Notes under the pieces: generated by a model
The model's input: only the letters and a program-made list of their open reading frames with translations
The model's database searches: none
What the model was told of the DNA's origin: nothing
Position numbers and translations under genes: made by a program
Shown here: positions 44,353 to 54,958 of the stretch, piece by piece
Position numbering within the stretch: the stretch's first letter is position 1
Layout of the letters: each line of letters opens with the position of its first letter
NCBI GenBank assembly: GCA_033977485.1
Contig: CM066988.1
Coordinates: 78,712,669 to 78,776,668 of the forward strand
Length of the DNA stretch: 64,000 nt
Direction of reading: 5' to 3'
From: Hydrangea macrophylla
Lineage: Eukaryota > Streptophyta > Magnoliopsida > Cornales > Hydrangeaceae

Positions 44353-45227
44353 CAATCGATTGACATATTCCCAATCGATTGACACTTTTTGGATACCAAT
44401 CAATTGACATATTCCCAATCGATTGCCATTTTACCGACTAAAATTGACTACGTGTCAATATCCCAATCGATTGTCATACATCCCAATCGATTGACATTAT
44501 TCCAATCGATTGACTACAAATATCTGTTCCCAATCGATTGACTTGTGTCCCAATCGATTGACATAAGCTGAGACATATTTTCTTCTTTTCTTGAGCTTTA
44601 AACGTGTGGCACTCTTAACCCCTATATATACTCGTTCATTTATGGCCTTGGGTCATTTTGGCAGCCTTGAGAGAGAGAGAGACATACCTCTTGAGATATA
44701 TACATATATATATCTATCTATATATCTATACACATACACACTGACCTTGGCAACTTGAAGAAGAGGAGAAGAAGAAGGAGAATCAGAAAGAAGAAGAAGG
44801 AAGAGACAGAGACAGAGAAGGCTAAACAGAGAAAGAGAAGGAAGAGAGAGAGGAAAAGCTTGAGTATTCAAGACTTACACACCCAAACGCACCCTAGGTG
44901 AGTTCTAACTCACTTGGTCCCTCTATATGAAGTTTATATAAGTTATTATGAAGTTTAGATGGGTTAAATGCATGTAGTGTACGTTTATATAAGCTGTTTT
45001 TACAATCTGCTGGTTAGGACGAAGTGTCAATCGATTGACATAAATCTCAATCGATTGCCATCAGTCTGGATCCAATCGATTGGATAGAGATCCAATCGAT
45101 TAACATCTCAATCGATTGAAAATGTTAGCAATCGATTGCCACTATTTAAGACCCAATCGATTGCCTGTTTTCTCAATCGATTGATATGATTTTATACCAA
45201 TCGATTGGACTTAGTCCCAATCGATTG
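44353..45227. repeat. CAATCGATTG palindromes, two clusters (5' LTR)
   Basis: Eight perfect copies at 44353-44560, upstream of the TATA box. Nine more lie at 45028-45227, about 400-600 bp downstream of it. Two further sites are altered here (CAATCAATTG at 44397, CAATCGATTA at 45093) but intact in the 3' LTR. Most are preceded by CC or TC. Spacing is irregular. Confidence 0.95.
44622..44634 (+). promoter_or_regulatory. Putative Gypsy-3 LTR TATA box
   Basis: CCTATATATACTC, about 60 bp after the first palindrome cluster; the same in the 3' LTR near 53033. Confidence 0.6.
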
Positions 45228-45544
45228 GAATGATCAGAACATGATTTTCTTTGCCAATTTATTTTATAAGAGGTTTTGTTGTTCGATTTCCAATAAGGAC
45301 TTCCATTTTACGATTTGGGGGTTATCAGGGATAATGTGACAACACAGATAAGTATGATTAATAACATATGTATAAATCTGACAACGTTAGATACTATGAA
45401 ATTCTTGTATGAGTTCGATGTCCATTTTCTTTCATTCAGAGTAGTCAGGCCACATTGGGAATTGTCATGTGTCGATGTTAGAATGGAACGTAAGTAGGTT
45501 TGATAAGTTCTGGGAATAGTACGGGGATGGACGTTCGGTCATGA

Positions 45545-45860
45545 TATGCTCTTAAAAGCGGTGAGCTGTGCATATGCTCTTAAAAGCGGTGAGCTGGACC
45601 AAATAAGTCCTAAGATAGACTAGATGATCTATGATATGCTCTTAAAAGCGGTGAGCTGTGAATATGCTCTTAAAAGCGGTGAGCTGGGATCACTAGTAGA
45701 TGACGTTAAGTCGTGGCAATAGAATGATATGCCTTATTGGAAACGTTGTGTCCTAATAAGCGGTGAGCTGTGCATATGCTCTTAAAAGCTGGGGGACGGA
45801 CTGACGTGGAGTCCATGACATGCGGTGAGCTGTGCATATGCTCTTAAAAGCGGTGGACGA
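45545..45860 (+). repeat. ATATGCTCTTAAAAGC repeat series in Gypsy-3 LTR
   Basis: Six copies of ATATGCTCTTAAAAGC, mostly followed by GGTGAGCTG, dispersed over 315 bp. The same series is at about 53955-54270 in the 3' LTR. Confidence 0.9.
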
Positions 45861-46547
45861 AATGGAGGTGTATCCCTAGAGTTAAACGATTGAGTCAGTT
45901 CATGAAATCAGAGTTTGTTAAATGTCGTGATTTGAGTAACAAGACGATAAGGGTCGGTTTACAAGGATAGATAAAGGAACTAGATAATGTTATCTTTATA
46001 ATAAGATGTTAACCCGCATTTTCATAAGCTCGTGTTTACTTCAGATAACTGGTACCTCGTTAGTTTATGCTCACTCAGCTCTCAGTAAGCTGACGTCCTT
46101 TTATTGCCTGGACTTTCCCCATCCAGAATATCCTGCCCTTTATTCTGCAGGTAATGACCAGTACACTGATGAGTGTTATCCAGAGAAGGGCCCCACCAAT
46201 GACGTTTACGCCAGGAAGGATTACTACGCTGAGGACTATCCGTACGCTAGTTGAAGGCTGAAGGAGTTATAACTAGTTTTATATTTTCGGTTGTTCTGTT
46301 GAACCTTTTGTTAGCGGGTACTTGGGCATTTGTTGTCTTCAGACCTATTGTGATCCTGTGGACCATACTCTGATATTTTGTAATAGTTAGCACTGTGTGT
46401 TATTCTCAGTTGTTTACTGTTGCTTTTCTTTTGGACTAGTACTGCGTGGTGTGGATTATTAGTGACTTTCACCTGTCATTCCTTATGGACCCATAAAGGA
46501 AATTTATTTTTCTCTATTTATGCTGCTCCGGGGCATGACAGGGTTTT

Positions 46548-46560
46548 TGGTATCAAAGCC
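46548..46560 (+). other. Gypsy-3 primer binding site
   Basis: TGGTATCAAAGCC, one base different from the initiator-Met-complementary TGGTATCAGAGC, seven bases after the LTR. Confidence 0.8.
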
Positions 46561-46709
46561 TAGGTTCGGTACTCTAGGTTGTGACACTTTTGTTCACTAA
46601 GTATTTCCACACCATCTGGTCCTAGTATGATAGAATTTCTTTGAGATGAGATATGAGTATAAGATAAGTTCATCTTCCTGACGATAGATAGTTTCCTTTG
46701 CAGGATAGC

Positions 46710-47717
46710 ATGGATCCGGAGTTTCACCAGTTTGTGACTGATGCTTATGGAGGACATATTATCCCTGGAGATACCGTGGAGCCAGCTGACCCAGAGTTTT
46801 ATCGTGAGCGTGTGTGCCAGATAGCTAGTCGACATTTAGAGGAAGACATGTGGAGAGCGCTTTATGTGACCAGGATTACTCACCCGACACAGATGCGCAT
46901 GGATGCTTACCATACTGCGAGGGTCGGTAGAGACATTTGCCAGGAGATGTTACGACTAGTTTTGAGTAAGCCAGAGATGGATGAGATTGAGTTGAGAGCC
47001 ATTGTAGCCGGTCCACCAGAGCCTATAACTGTACCAGCAACAGCAGCCCCACCATCACCAGTGCCCGACGTACCCATCCCAGAGCCAGAGCCTGAGCCGA
47101 TTGAGGATGAGGAGGATCTAGAGCCTGAGGATGAGCATCCCGATGAGGACATGGATGGAGATGGAGAGGAGGAGCCGATAGATGACGAGGACCCAGTAGA
47201 GGATGAGCATGCAGACGATGCAGATGATGATGAACCTGAGGATGACCCCGAGGAGCCAGAGTTTGAGCCAGAGGATCCAGTACCAGACCCAGAGGCTATT
47301 GAGGTAGACGTAGTAGTAGATGAGGAGGTACCCGACGAGGAGATAGTTGTGCCAGAGGTACCCGTTGTGCTTCAGATACCAGCTGGACCCATTATGCATA
47401 TGGCAGCCATGGCCGATATGGCAGTAGGATGGATAGCTCAGATGGTAGCACAGCCAGCAGATTTTGTTATGGGAGAGGTGGCTATAGCAGGAGCTCTTGA
47501 CATAACTGATGGTTTTGCTGCAGTAGCTGTTGATGTCGCTAACCAGGCGATAGCAGACGTGATGGAGGACGATGATGCAGAGATGATAGAGGATTGGGAT
47601 ATAGGGGTAGTAGTCGGGGATCTTGTCGCACCAGTTGAGGATGATCCACTCGAGGAGATGGATATAGACCCAGAGGACGAGGCACCACCAGCAGGATCAG
47701 ATGCTGACGACTTTTGA
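46710..47717 (+). CDS. Extra ORF before gag in Gypsy-3: acidic protein of unknown function
   Basis: 335 codons from ATG 46710, intact, although gag-pol downstream has six stops. Residues 1-105 form a possible folded domain (MDPEFHQFVTDAYGGHIIPG, WRALYVTRITHPTQMRMDAY, EMLRLVLSKPEMDEIELRAI). Residues about 110-220 are Pro/Glu/Asp rich with PEPEPEPIEDEEDLEPEDE-type runs. The remainder alternates hydrophobic stretches (MAAMADMAVGWIAQMV) with acidic blocks and ends GSDADDF. An acceptor-like TTCCTTTGCAG ends at 46703, just before the ATG, so the mRNA may be spliced from the LTR donor near 44895. I recognise no family. It could be a captured host fragment, a structural or regulatory element protein, or a decayed Gag N-terminal extension. 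Composition differs strongly from Gag. Confidence 0.65.
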   Translation: MDPEFHQFVTDAYGGHIIPGDTVEPADPEFYRERVCQIASRHLEEDMWRALYVTRITHPTQMRMDAYHTARVGRDICQEMLRLVLSKPEMDEIELRAIVAGPPEPITVPATAAPPSPVPDVPIPEPEPEPIEDEEDLEPEDEHPDEDMDGDGEEEPIDDEDPVEDEHADDADDDEPEDDPEEPEFEPEDPVPDPEAIEVDVVVDEEVPDEEIVVPEVPVVLQIPAGPIMHMAAMADMAVGWIAQMVAQPADFVMGEVAIAGALDITDGFAAVAVDVANQAIADVMEDDDAEMIEDWDIGVVVGDLVAPVEDDPLEEMDIDPEDEAPPAGSDADDF

Positions 47718-48072
47718 GTCAGGATCTGCAGGGTATAGATTTGGTTAGTTTATATTAGGACATGTTGTCCACCAGATTTTTGGGAGCTTGAGAGATAGCT
47801 ATTGACCATAGCTTTGTATAGTATTAGCTGACTTTAGTTGTTGTAACTCTTGTCCCATATGGTACACAGTTTAACTAGTGTGTACTATACGGTACATCTT
47901 TTGATATATATATATACGAGCGGTACTTTTGTTATTGTTTGGTTGTTGCGTTGTGCTGTGTTGTTTAGTAGAATTGTTAGTTTTGTTGTTTCTTGTTCTA
48001 TCTTGAGTTTGTTTCTACGAGAAGACTTTCAGCTGATCAATATGTCTCTTGTAGGCGATACTCGTTAGCATC

Positions 48073-49146
48073 ATGGTAGGACCCTTGAGAAATCACCAAG
48101 CACGTAATGGAGCACCTATTCCGGAAGGGATGGATCCAGCGGGAATTTTTGAAGCATTTATGTAGAGAATGGAGCATGTGGGGGATACATATAATCACTC
48201 CACCCACCAGAGACCTCTTGCACCCCCGCCACCAAGACAGACTGGAGATAAGCTGTTAGCAAATTTTCGTGGGTTACGTCCCGAAAAGTTCGATGGACTA
48301 ACAGAACCATGGAAAGCAGAACAATGGATAAGAGAGATGGAGTTAATATTTGAAGCATTGGAATGCAACGAACAAGAGAAACGTCGCCTTGCTACGTTTC
48401 AGCTCACTTATGCCGCCGCAGATTGGTGGGAAGCTGAGCGAGCCACAATTGGGATCAATGCCGCTAGAGCTATGTCGTGGGAGACATTCAAAGGCAGATT
48501 TTTGGATAAGTATTTTCCAGAAGATGAAAGAGATCAACAGGAAAGGAACTTTCTCAATTTGATCCAAGGAGGATGGAATGTACGGGAATACACAACACAG
48601 TTCGAGCGTTTATCCAGATTTGCTCAGCATATGATAGACACTCCACAGAAGAAGGTGAAGAGATTTCACCAAGGACTGAACCCCCACCTCAGACATATGA
48701 TGGTTGGTCATCTGAACCAGTCGTATAAGGAAATTGTTAGATTTGCTACAGGATTAGAAAAGGATGCTAATCTAGTACAGTAATCACAGACAAATCAACC
48801 TCAGTCGTCACGAGGGTTTCAACAGAGAAATTTCCCTAATCGACCACCGAGAAATACCCAAGGATGGAGACCTCAGGAAAACTTTCAAGGAAACAAGAGA
48901 ATCTGGGAAGGAGCCAAGAAACCTCAGCAAGGTTATAATTGACCCTAGCAAAATCAACAGCGAGAACTACAGCCGCAGGCATTACTAACAGCCCCACCAA
49001 GCAATAGTGGAGGATGTTTTAACTGTGGAAAGCCAGGACATATTTCAAGGAACTGCACTGTCTACAGATCAAATCGCAGGCCAGATATCGTCTGTCGCAA
49101 CTGCAACAAACCAGGACACTTGAGCAAGGATTGTCATGCACCATGA
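48073..49146 (+). pseudogene. gag: Gypsy-3 Gag
   Basis: Start is probably ATG 48073 (MVGPLRNHQARNGAPIPEGM). In-frame stops: TAG 48163, TAA 48781, TGA 48940, TAG 48946, TGA 49144. The core has RPEKFDGLTEPWKAEQWIRE, AADWWEAE, FKGRFLDKYFPEDERDQQ and REYTTQFERLSRFA. Two zinc knuckles follow: [14 protein letters not shown] (about 49015) and [14 protein letters not shown] (about 49093). The reading frame is continuous with Pol. Confidence 0.92.
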
Positions 49147-52098
49147 GGAGGATACTACGGGGCACCAGTTCAAGGAATTCAAGGACCTCCAGATCAGGCA
49201 AGGATGAATGCTATTATCCCACAAGGAGCAGGCTTTAATGCTGATGAGCAGCAACATTTGGAAGGTACACTTGTACTCTTTCATAGTCCAGTTAAAGCTT
49301 TATTTGATACTGGAGCCGCACGTTCTTTTATTGCTGTTAAGATTGTGCGTCAGTTGGGTTTAGAACCCCAGACACTTGAGTCAACACTGAATGCTGTGTC
49401 ACCGTTGGGAGTGACAGTTAAGTTGAGTAAAGTGTGTAGAGATTGCCCATTGACTTTGGGAGATAGGAATCTTCCAGAAGACTTGGTAGTTCTGTCGATG
49501 TCAGAATTCGTTGTTATCCTAGGGATGGATTGGTTAACTAAATATGGTGCCAATTTGGATTGCCCTACTAGGACGATTGTATTTCCAATACAAGGAAAGT
49601 CGACGATCAGATTTCAGTGTCAACCGACAAGCGACCTGTTTCTTACGAGTGGTTTGGCTACGATCATTAGTACGAGTACGGAGCTCACGATGGATCAAAT
49701 TCCTATTGCATGAGACTTTCTAGATGTATTTCAGGATATTAAAGGACTTCCACCGAAAAGAGAAATAGACTTCTGCGTGGAATTAGTACCTGGTACATTG
49801 CCTATTTCTAAGACTCCATATAGGATGGCACCAACCGAGATGTTGGAACTGAAGAAGCAAGTTCAAGAGCTTGAAGATCTAGGATTTGTTCGTCCAAGTA
49901 CGTCACCTTGGGGAGCACCAGTTATATTTGTAAAGAAGAAGGAAGGAACACTTCGACTCTGTATAGACTACAGGGAGTTGAACAAGGTTACGATTAAGAA
50001 TAGATATCCATTACCTCGGATAGATGATCTATTCGACCAGTTACAAGGATCTAGGATCTTTTCCAAGATCGATTTACGTTCAGGATACCACCAATTGTTA
50101 GTTCGACCAGAGGATGTATCGAAGACTGCATTCAGGACAAGATACGGGCATTACGAGTTTCTAGTTATGCCTTTTGGATTGACGAATGCGCCAGCAGTAT
50201 TTATGGACTTGATGAATAGAGTATTCAGACTATATCTGGATAAATTCATTATTGTGTTCATTGATGATATACTGATCTACTCAAAGACAAAAGAGAATCA
50301 CAAGGAGCATTTACAAGTTGCCCTGCAGACACTTCGAGATAACAAGTTGTATGCAAAGTTCAGCAAGTGTGAGTTTTGGCTACAGGAAGTCAAATTCTTG
50401 GGACATGTTATATCTCAGGAAGGTATTTCGGTAGAGTACTCATCTAAGATTGATGCAGTCTTAAGCTGGAACAGACCGACGAATGCGACCGAAGTCAGAA
50501 GTTTCCTCGGTTTAGCAGGATATTACAGAAGATTCGTCGAAGGATTTTCCAAGATAGTAGGACCCTTGACAAACTTAACCAGGAAAGAGACGAAGTATGA
50601 ATGGACAGACAAGCATGAGGGTGCATTTCAGGAGTTAAAAGAAAGATTGACTTCTGCACCAGTACTCGCATTACCTAAGAGTGGAGAAAAGTATGTGATC
50701 TACAGTGATGCATCGTACCAAGGACTCGGGTGTGTGCTTATGCAAGATGGAAATGTTATCGCATATGGATCAAGACAATTGAAGGTACATGAGAAAAATT
50801 ATCCTACACATGATCTGGAATTAGCAGCAATAGTGTTTGCATTGAAAATTTGGAGACACTATCTCTATGGAGAAAAGTTTGACTTGTTTTCCGATCATAA
50901 GAGCTTGAAGTATTTGTTCTCTCAAAAGGAGCTGAATATGCGACAACAAAGGTGGATGGAATTACTCAAAGACTATGACTTTTCTTTGCAATACCATCCC
51001 GGTAAAGCAAACGTAGTAGCAGACGCTTTGAGCCGTAAACCTCGGCTAGTGATCGCTGCATTTCTAATTAGAGAATGGAGAGCATTAGAAGAAATTGCTG
51101 AATTTGATCTTCAGCTAGTGGAGCCAATGAAAGGACAACATTTTAGATGTCTTATGGTACAACTGACTTTGATCAGTCGTATCATAGAGGCTCAACAGAC
51201 AGCAAAGGATTTGAAGTTATGGTTCGCCAAGATGACAGCCAAGGAACCAGAAGTCTGGAATATTAGTACCGACGGAGCTTTACGATGTAAAGATAGACTC
51301 TGTGTACCTAATAAAGAAAGTCTCCGAAAAGACATATTGGATGAAGCTCATAAGTCACGGATGACGATTCATCCCGGAAGTACGAAGATGTACAAGGACT
51401 TGAAGAGAAATTTCTGGTGGGAAGGAATGAAGCGAGAAGTGGCTGAGTATGTAGCTCAGTGTCTTACTTGTAAACAAGTAAAGGCAGAACATCAGAAACC
51501 ACCTGGACTTCTACAGCCGTTACCTATTCCTCAATGGAAATGGGAACACATAACCATGGATTTCGTGGTAGGATTGCCAAAGTCACAGCAGAATCACGAT
51601 GATATATGGGTAATCGTGGATCGACTTAATAAGACAGCACATTTTATTGCCTATAGCATGACGTATTCAGTAGAACGTTTGAGCCGAATGTATCTACAAC
51701 ACGTTGTACGATTACATGGAGTGCCTGTATCTATTGTGTCAGACCGAGATTCGCGTTTTACTGCAGAATTTTGGAAGAGTCTCCAGACAGCGATGGGAAC
51801 GACATTGAACTTGAGTTCAGCTTTTCATCCGCAGACCGATGGACAGACTGAAAGAATTAATCAAGTGATGGAAGATATGTTACGCGCTTGTGTCATTGAT
51901 TTTGAGAGTTCTTGGGAGATACACTTACCTCTGATTGAGTTCGCCTATAATAATAGTTATCATTCAAGCATAGATATGGCGCCATTCGAAGCTTTGTACG
52001 GAAGACCTTGCCGATCGCCGCTATGTTGGACCGAAGTCGGAGATAGTCAACTTCTTGGGCCAGAGATGGTACGAGTCTTGGGCCAGAGATGGTACGAG
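49147..52098 (+). pseudogene. pol: Gypsy-3 Pol: protease, RT, RNase H, integrase
   Basis: Protease (49204-49713): LFDTGAARSFIA and VILGMDWLTKYGANLDC. TGA at 49711 stands where the usual IPxxRDF has Arg. In the 786-codon frame from 49777: [40 protein letters not shown] and active site [11 protein letters not shown] for RT. RNase [16 protein letters not shown] and [13 protein letters not shown]. Integrase: zinc finger HPGSTKMY...CLTCKQVK, then [23 protein letters not shown] and [13 protein letters not shown], giving D, D, E. A 23 bp tandem duplication (52053-52098) ends the frame near the core C-terminus. Apart from the TGA at 49711 the enzyme frame is clean. Confidence 0.95.
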
Positions 52099-52619
52099 AA
52101 ACCAGTGAGAAGATTCAAGTCGTACGTGAGAAGATGAAGACAGCCCAGACCAGATACAAGAGTTATGCTGACAAGCGACGCAAAGACTTGGAGTTTTCCG
52201 TTGGAGATCACGTATTACTCAAGGTTTCACCTGTTCGAGGAATCGTCATATTTGGTCAAAAAAGGGGCAAATTATCGCCACGTTTCATCGGACCATTTGA
52301 GATTCTAGAGTGTGTTGGGAAGGTCGCTTATCGCCTTGCATTGCCGCCAAAGATGTCAGGAGTGCACAATGTTTTCCACATCAGTATGCTGAGGAAGTGT
52401 GTTCACAACCCAGCGCATGAGATCAGCTTTGAAGACATTGAAGTCCACAGTAACGCTACATTCAATGAAGGACCTGTTCGTATTCTGGATCGAGGGATCA
52501 AGAAACTCAGGAACAAAGAGATTCCGTTAGTCAAGATTCAGTGGAAGCATCACGATGAAGGAGAAGCTTCGTGGGAACTAGAGTCAGAGATGCGCGAGAA
52601 GTTTTCGTTTTTGTTTTAG
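52099..52619 (+). pseudogene. Gypsy-3 Pol C-terminus with chromodomain (frame shifted by the duplication)
   Basis: Continues as [40 protein letters not shown], then [20 protein letters not shown] and HNVFHISMLRKC. It ends with the chromodomain PVRILDRGIKKLRNKEIPLV, KIQWKHHDEGEASWELESEM and a stop at 52619. Chromodomains of such integrases direct insertion toward particular chromatin. Confidence 0.93.
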
Positions 52620-52639
52620 ATCTTGTTGCTTTTGATTTC

Positions 52640-52671
52640 GAGGACGAAATCTTTTGTTGAGTGGTGGATGA
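52640..52671 (+). other. Conserved GAGGACGAAATC motif and degraded polypurine tract
   Basis: GAGGACGAAATC at 52640-52651, 20 bp before the 3' LTR, is common near the end of Tekay-like elements. The tract GAGTGGTGGATGA is less purine-rich than usual. Confidence 0.7.
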
Positions 52672-54953
52672 TGTAATACCCTGTATTTTGGTATATTAAT
52701 AAGACCTGGTATTTCATTTCTATACTCGTATAAACTTTCTCTTCCTTTTAATGAATTTTGATACCAATCGATTGACATATTCCCAATCGATTGACACTTT
52801 TTGGATACCAATCGATTGACATATTCCCAATCGATTGCCATTTTACTGACTAAAATTGACTACGTGTCAATATCCCAATCGATTGCCATACATCCCAATC
52901 GATTGACATTATTCCAATCGATTGACTACAAATATCTGTTCCCAATCGATTGACTTGTGTCCCAATCGATTGACATAAGCTGAGACATATTTTCTTCTTT
53001 TCTTGAGCTTTAAACGTGTGGCACTCTTAACCCCTATATATACTCGTTCATTTATGGCCTTGGGTCATTTTGGCAGCCTTGAGAGAGAGAGAGACATACC
53101 TCTTGAGATATATACATACATATATCTATCTATATATCTATACACATACACACTGACCTTGGCAACTTGAAGAAGAGGAGAAGAAGAAGGAGAATCAGAA
53201 AGAAGAAGAAGGAAGAGACAGAGACAGAGAAGGCTGGACAGAGAAAGAGAAGGAAGAGAGAGAGGAAAAGCTTGAGTATTCAAGACTTACACACCCAAAC
53301 GCACCCTAGGTGAGTTCTAACTCACTTGGTCCCTCTATATGAAGTTTATATAAGTTATTATGAAGTTTAGATGGGTTAAATGCATGTAGTATACGTTTAT
53401 ATAAGCTGTTTTTACAATCTGCTGGTGAGGACGAAGTGTCAATCGATTGACATAAATCTCAATCGATTGCCATCAGTCTGGATCCAATCGATTGGATAGA
53501 GATCCAATCGATTGACATCCCAATCGATTGAAAATGTTAGCAATCGATTGCCACTATTTAAGACCCAATCGATTGCCTTTTTTCTCAATCGATTGATATG
53601 ATTTTATACCAATCGATTGGACTTAGTCCCAATCGATTGGAATGATCAGAACATGATTTTCTTTGCCTATTTATTTTATAAGAGATTTTGTTGTTCGATT
53701 TCCAATACGGACTTCCATTTTACGATTTGGGGGTTATCAGGGATAATGTGACAACACAGATAAGTATGACTAATAACATATGTATAAATCTGACAACGTT
53801 AGATACTATGAAATTCTTGTATGAGTTCGATGTCCGTTTTCTTTCATTCAGAGTAGTCAGGCCACATTGGGAATTGTCATGTGTCGATGTTAGAATGGAA
53901 CGTAAGTAGGTTTGATAAGTTCTGGGAATAGTACGGGGATGGACGTTCGGTCATGATATGCTCTTAAAAGCGGTGAGCTATGCATATGCTCTTAAAAACG
54001 GTGAGCTGGACCAAATAAGTCCTAAGATAGACTGGATGATCTATGATATGCTCTTAAAAGCGGTGAGCTGTGAATATGCTCTTAAAAGCGGTGAGCTGGG
54101 ATCACTAGTAGATGACGTTAAGTCGTGGCAATAGAATGATATACCTTATTGGAAACGTTGTGTCCCTAATAAGCGGTGAGCTATGCATATGCTCTTAAAA
54201 GCTGGGGGACGGACTGACGTGGAGTCCATGACATGCGGTGAGCTGTGCATATGCTCTTAAAAGCGGTGGACGAAATGGAGGTGTATCCCTAGAGTTAAAC
54301 GATTGAGTCAGTTCATGAAATCAGAGTTTGTTAAATGTCGTGATTTGAGTAACAAGACGATAAGGGTCGGTTTACAAGGATAGATAAAGGAACTAGATAA
54401 TGTTATCTTTATAATAAGATGTTAACCCGCGTTTTCATAAGCTCGTGTTTACTTCAGATAACTGGTACCTCGTTAGTTTATGCTCACTCAGCTCTCAGTA
54501 AGCTGACGGCCTTTTATTGCCTGGACTTTCCCCGTCCAGAATATCCTGCCCCTTATTCTGCAGGTAATGACCAGTACACTGATGAGTGTTATCCAGAGGA
54601 GGGCCCCACCAATGACGTTTACGCCATGAAGGATTACTACGCTGAGGACTATCCGTACGCTAGTTGAAGGCTGAAGGAGTTATAACTAGTTTTATATTTT
54701 TGGTTGTTCTGTTGAACCTTTTGTTAGCGGGTACTTGGGCATTTGTTGTCTTCAGACCTGTTGTGATCCTGTGGACCATACTTTGATATTTTGTAATAGT
54801 TAGCACTGTGTGTTATTCTCAGTTGTTTACTGTTGCTTTTCTTTTGGACTAGTACTGCGTGGTGTGGATTATTAGTGACTTTCACCTGTCATTCCTTATG
54901 GACCCATAAAGGAAATTTATTTTTCTCTATTTTTGCTGCTTCGGGGCGTGACA
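52672..54953 (+). repeat. Gypsy-3 3' LTR
   Basis: 2282 bp partner of 44260-46540. Its palindrome clusters (52765-52972 and 53440-53639) have all sites intact, including both that are altered in the 5' LTR. Confidence 0.95.
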
Positions 54954-54958
54954 GTTCA

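Larger units (their letters stand above)
44260..46540 (+). repeat. Gypsy-3 5' LTR
   Basis: 2281 bp. TATA-like CCTATATATACTC at about 44622-44634, GA-rich leader (44668-44860), strong donor-like CCTAG/GTGAGT near 44895. Contains two CAATCGATTG clusters and a CTCTTAAAAGC repeat series. Confidence 0.95.
44260..54953 (+). mobile_element. Gypsy-3: Ty3 chromovirus with an extra ORF before gag
   Basis: LTRs at 44260-46540 and 52672-54953 start TGTAATACCC and end TGACA. Perfect duplications GTTCA flank the element (44255-44259, 54954-54958). The primer site TGGTATCAAAGCC is at 46548-46560. Order: acidic extra ORF (46710-47717), gag, protease, RT, RNase H, integrase, chromodomain, GAGGACGAAATC motif, polypurine region, 3' LTR. 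The chromodomain and overall type indicate a Tekay/Del-like chromovirus. The LTRs show only about a dozen differences in the first 980 bp. Gag-Pol is in one frame interrupted by six stops, and one 23 bp duplication shifts the frame in the integrase region. Confidence 0.96.

Noticed and set aside
46006..46254. 82-codon frame in the Gypsy-3 LTR, also at 54419-54667
   Set aside because: Present in both LTRs only because LTRs are copies; differs by several amino acids, no known motif. Could be a short leader peptide but not supported.
46907..47399. Minus-strand frames opposite the acidic ORF (Ser/Gly rich and Tyr/Leu/Trp rich)
   Set aside because: They are complement shadows of the GAG/GAT-rich plus-strand ORF, with no motif of their own.
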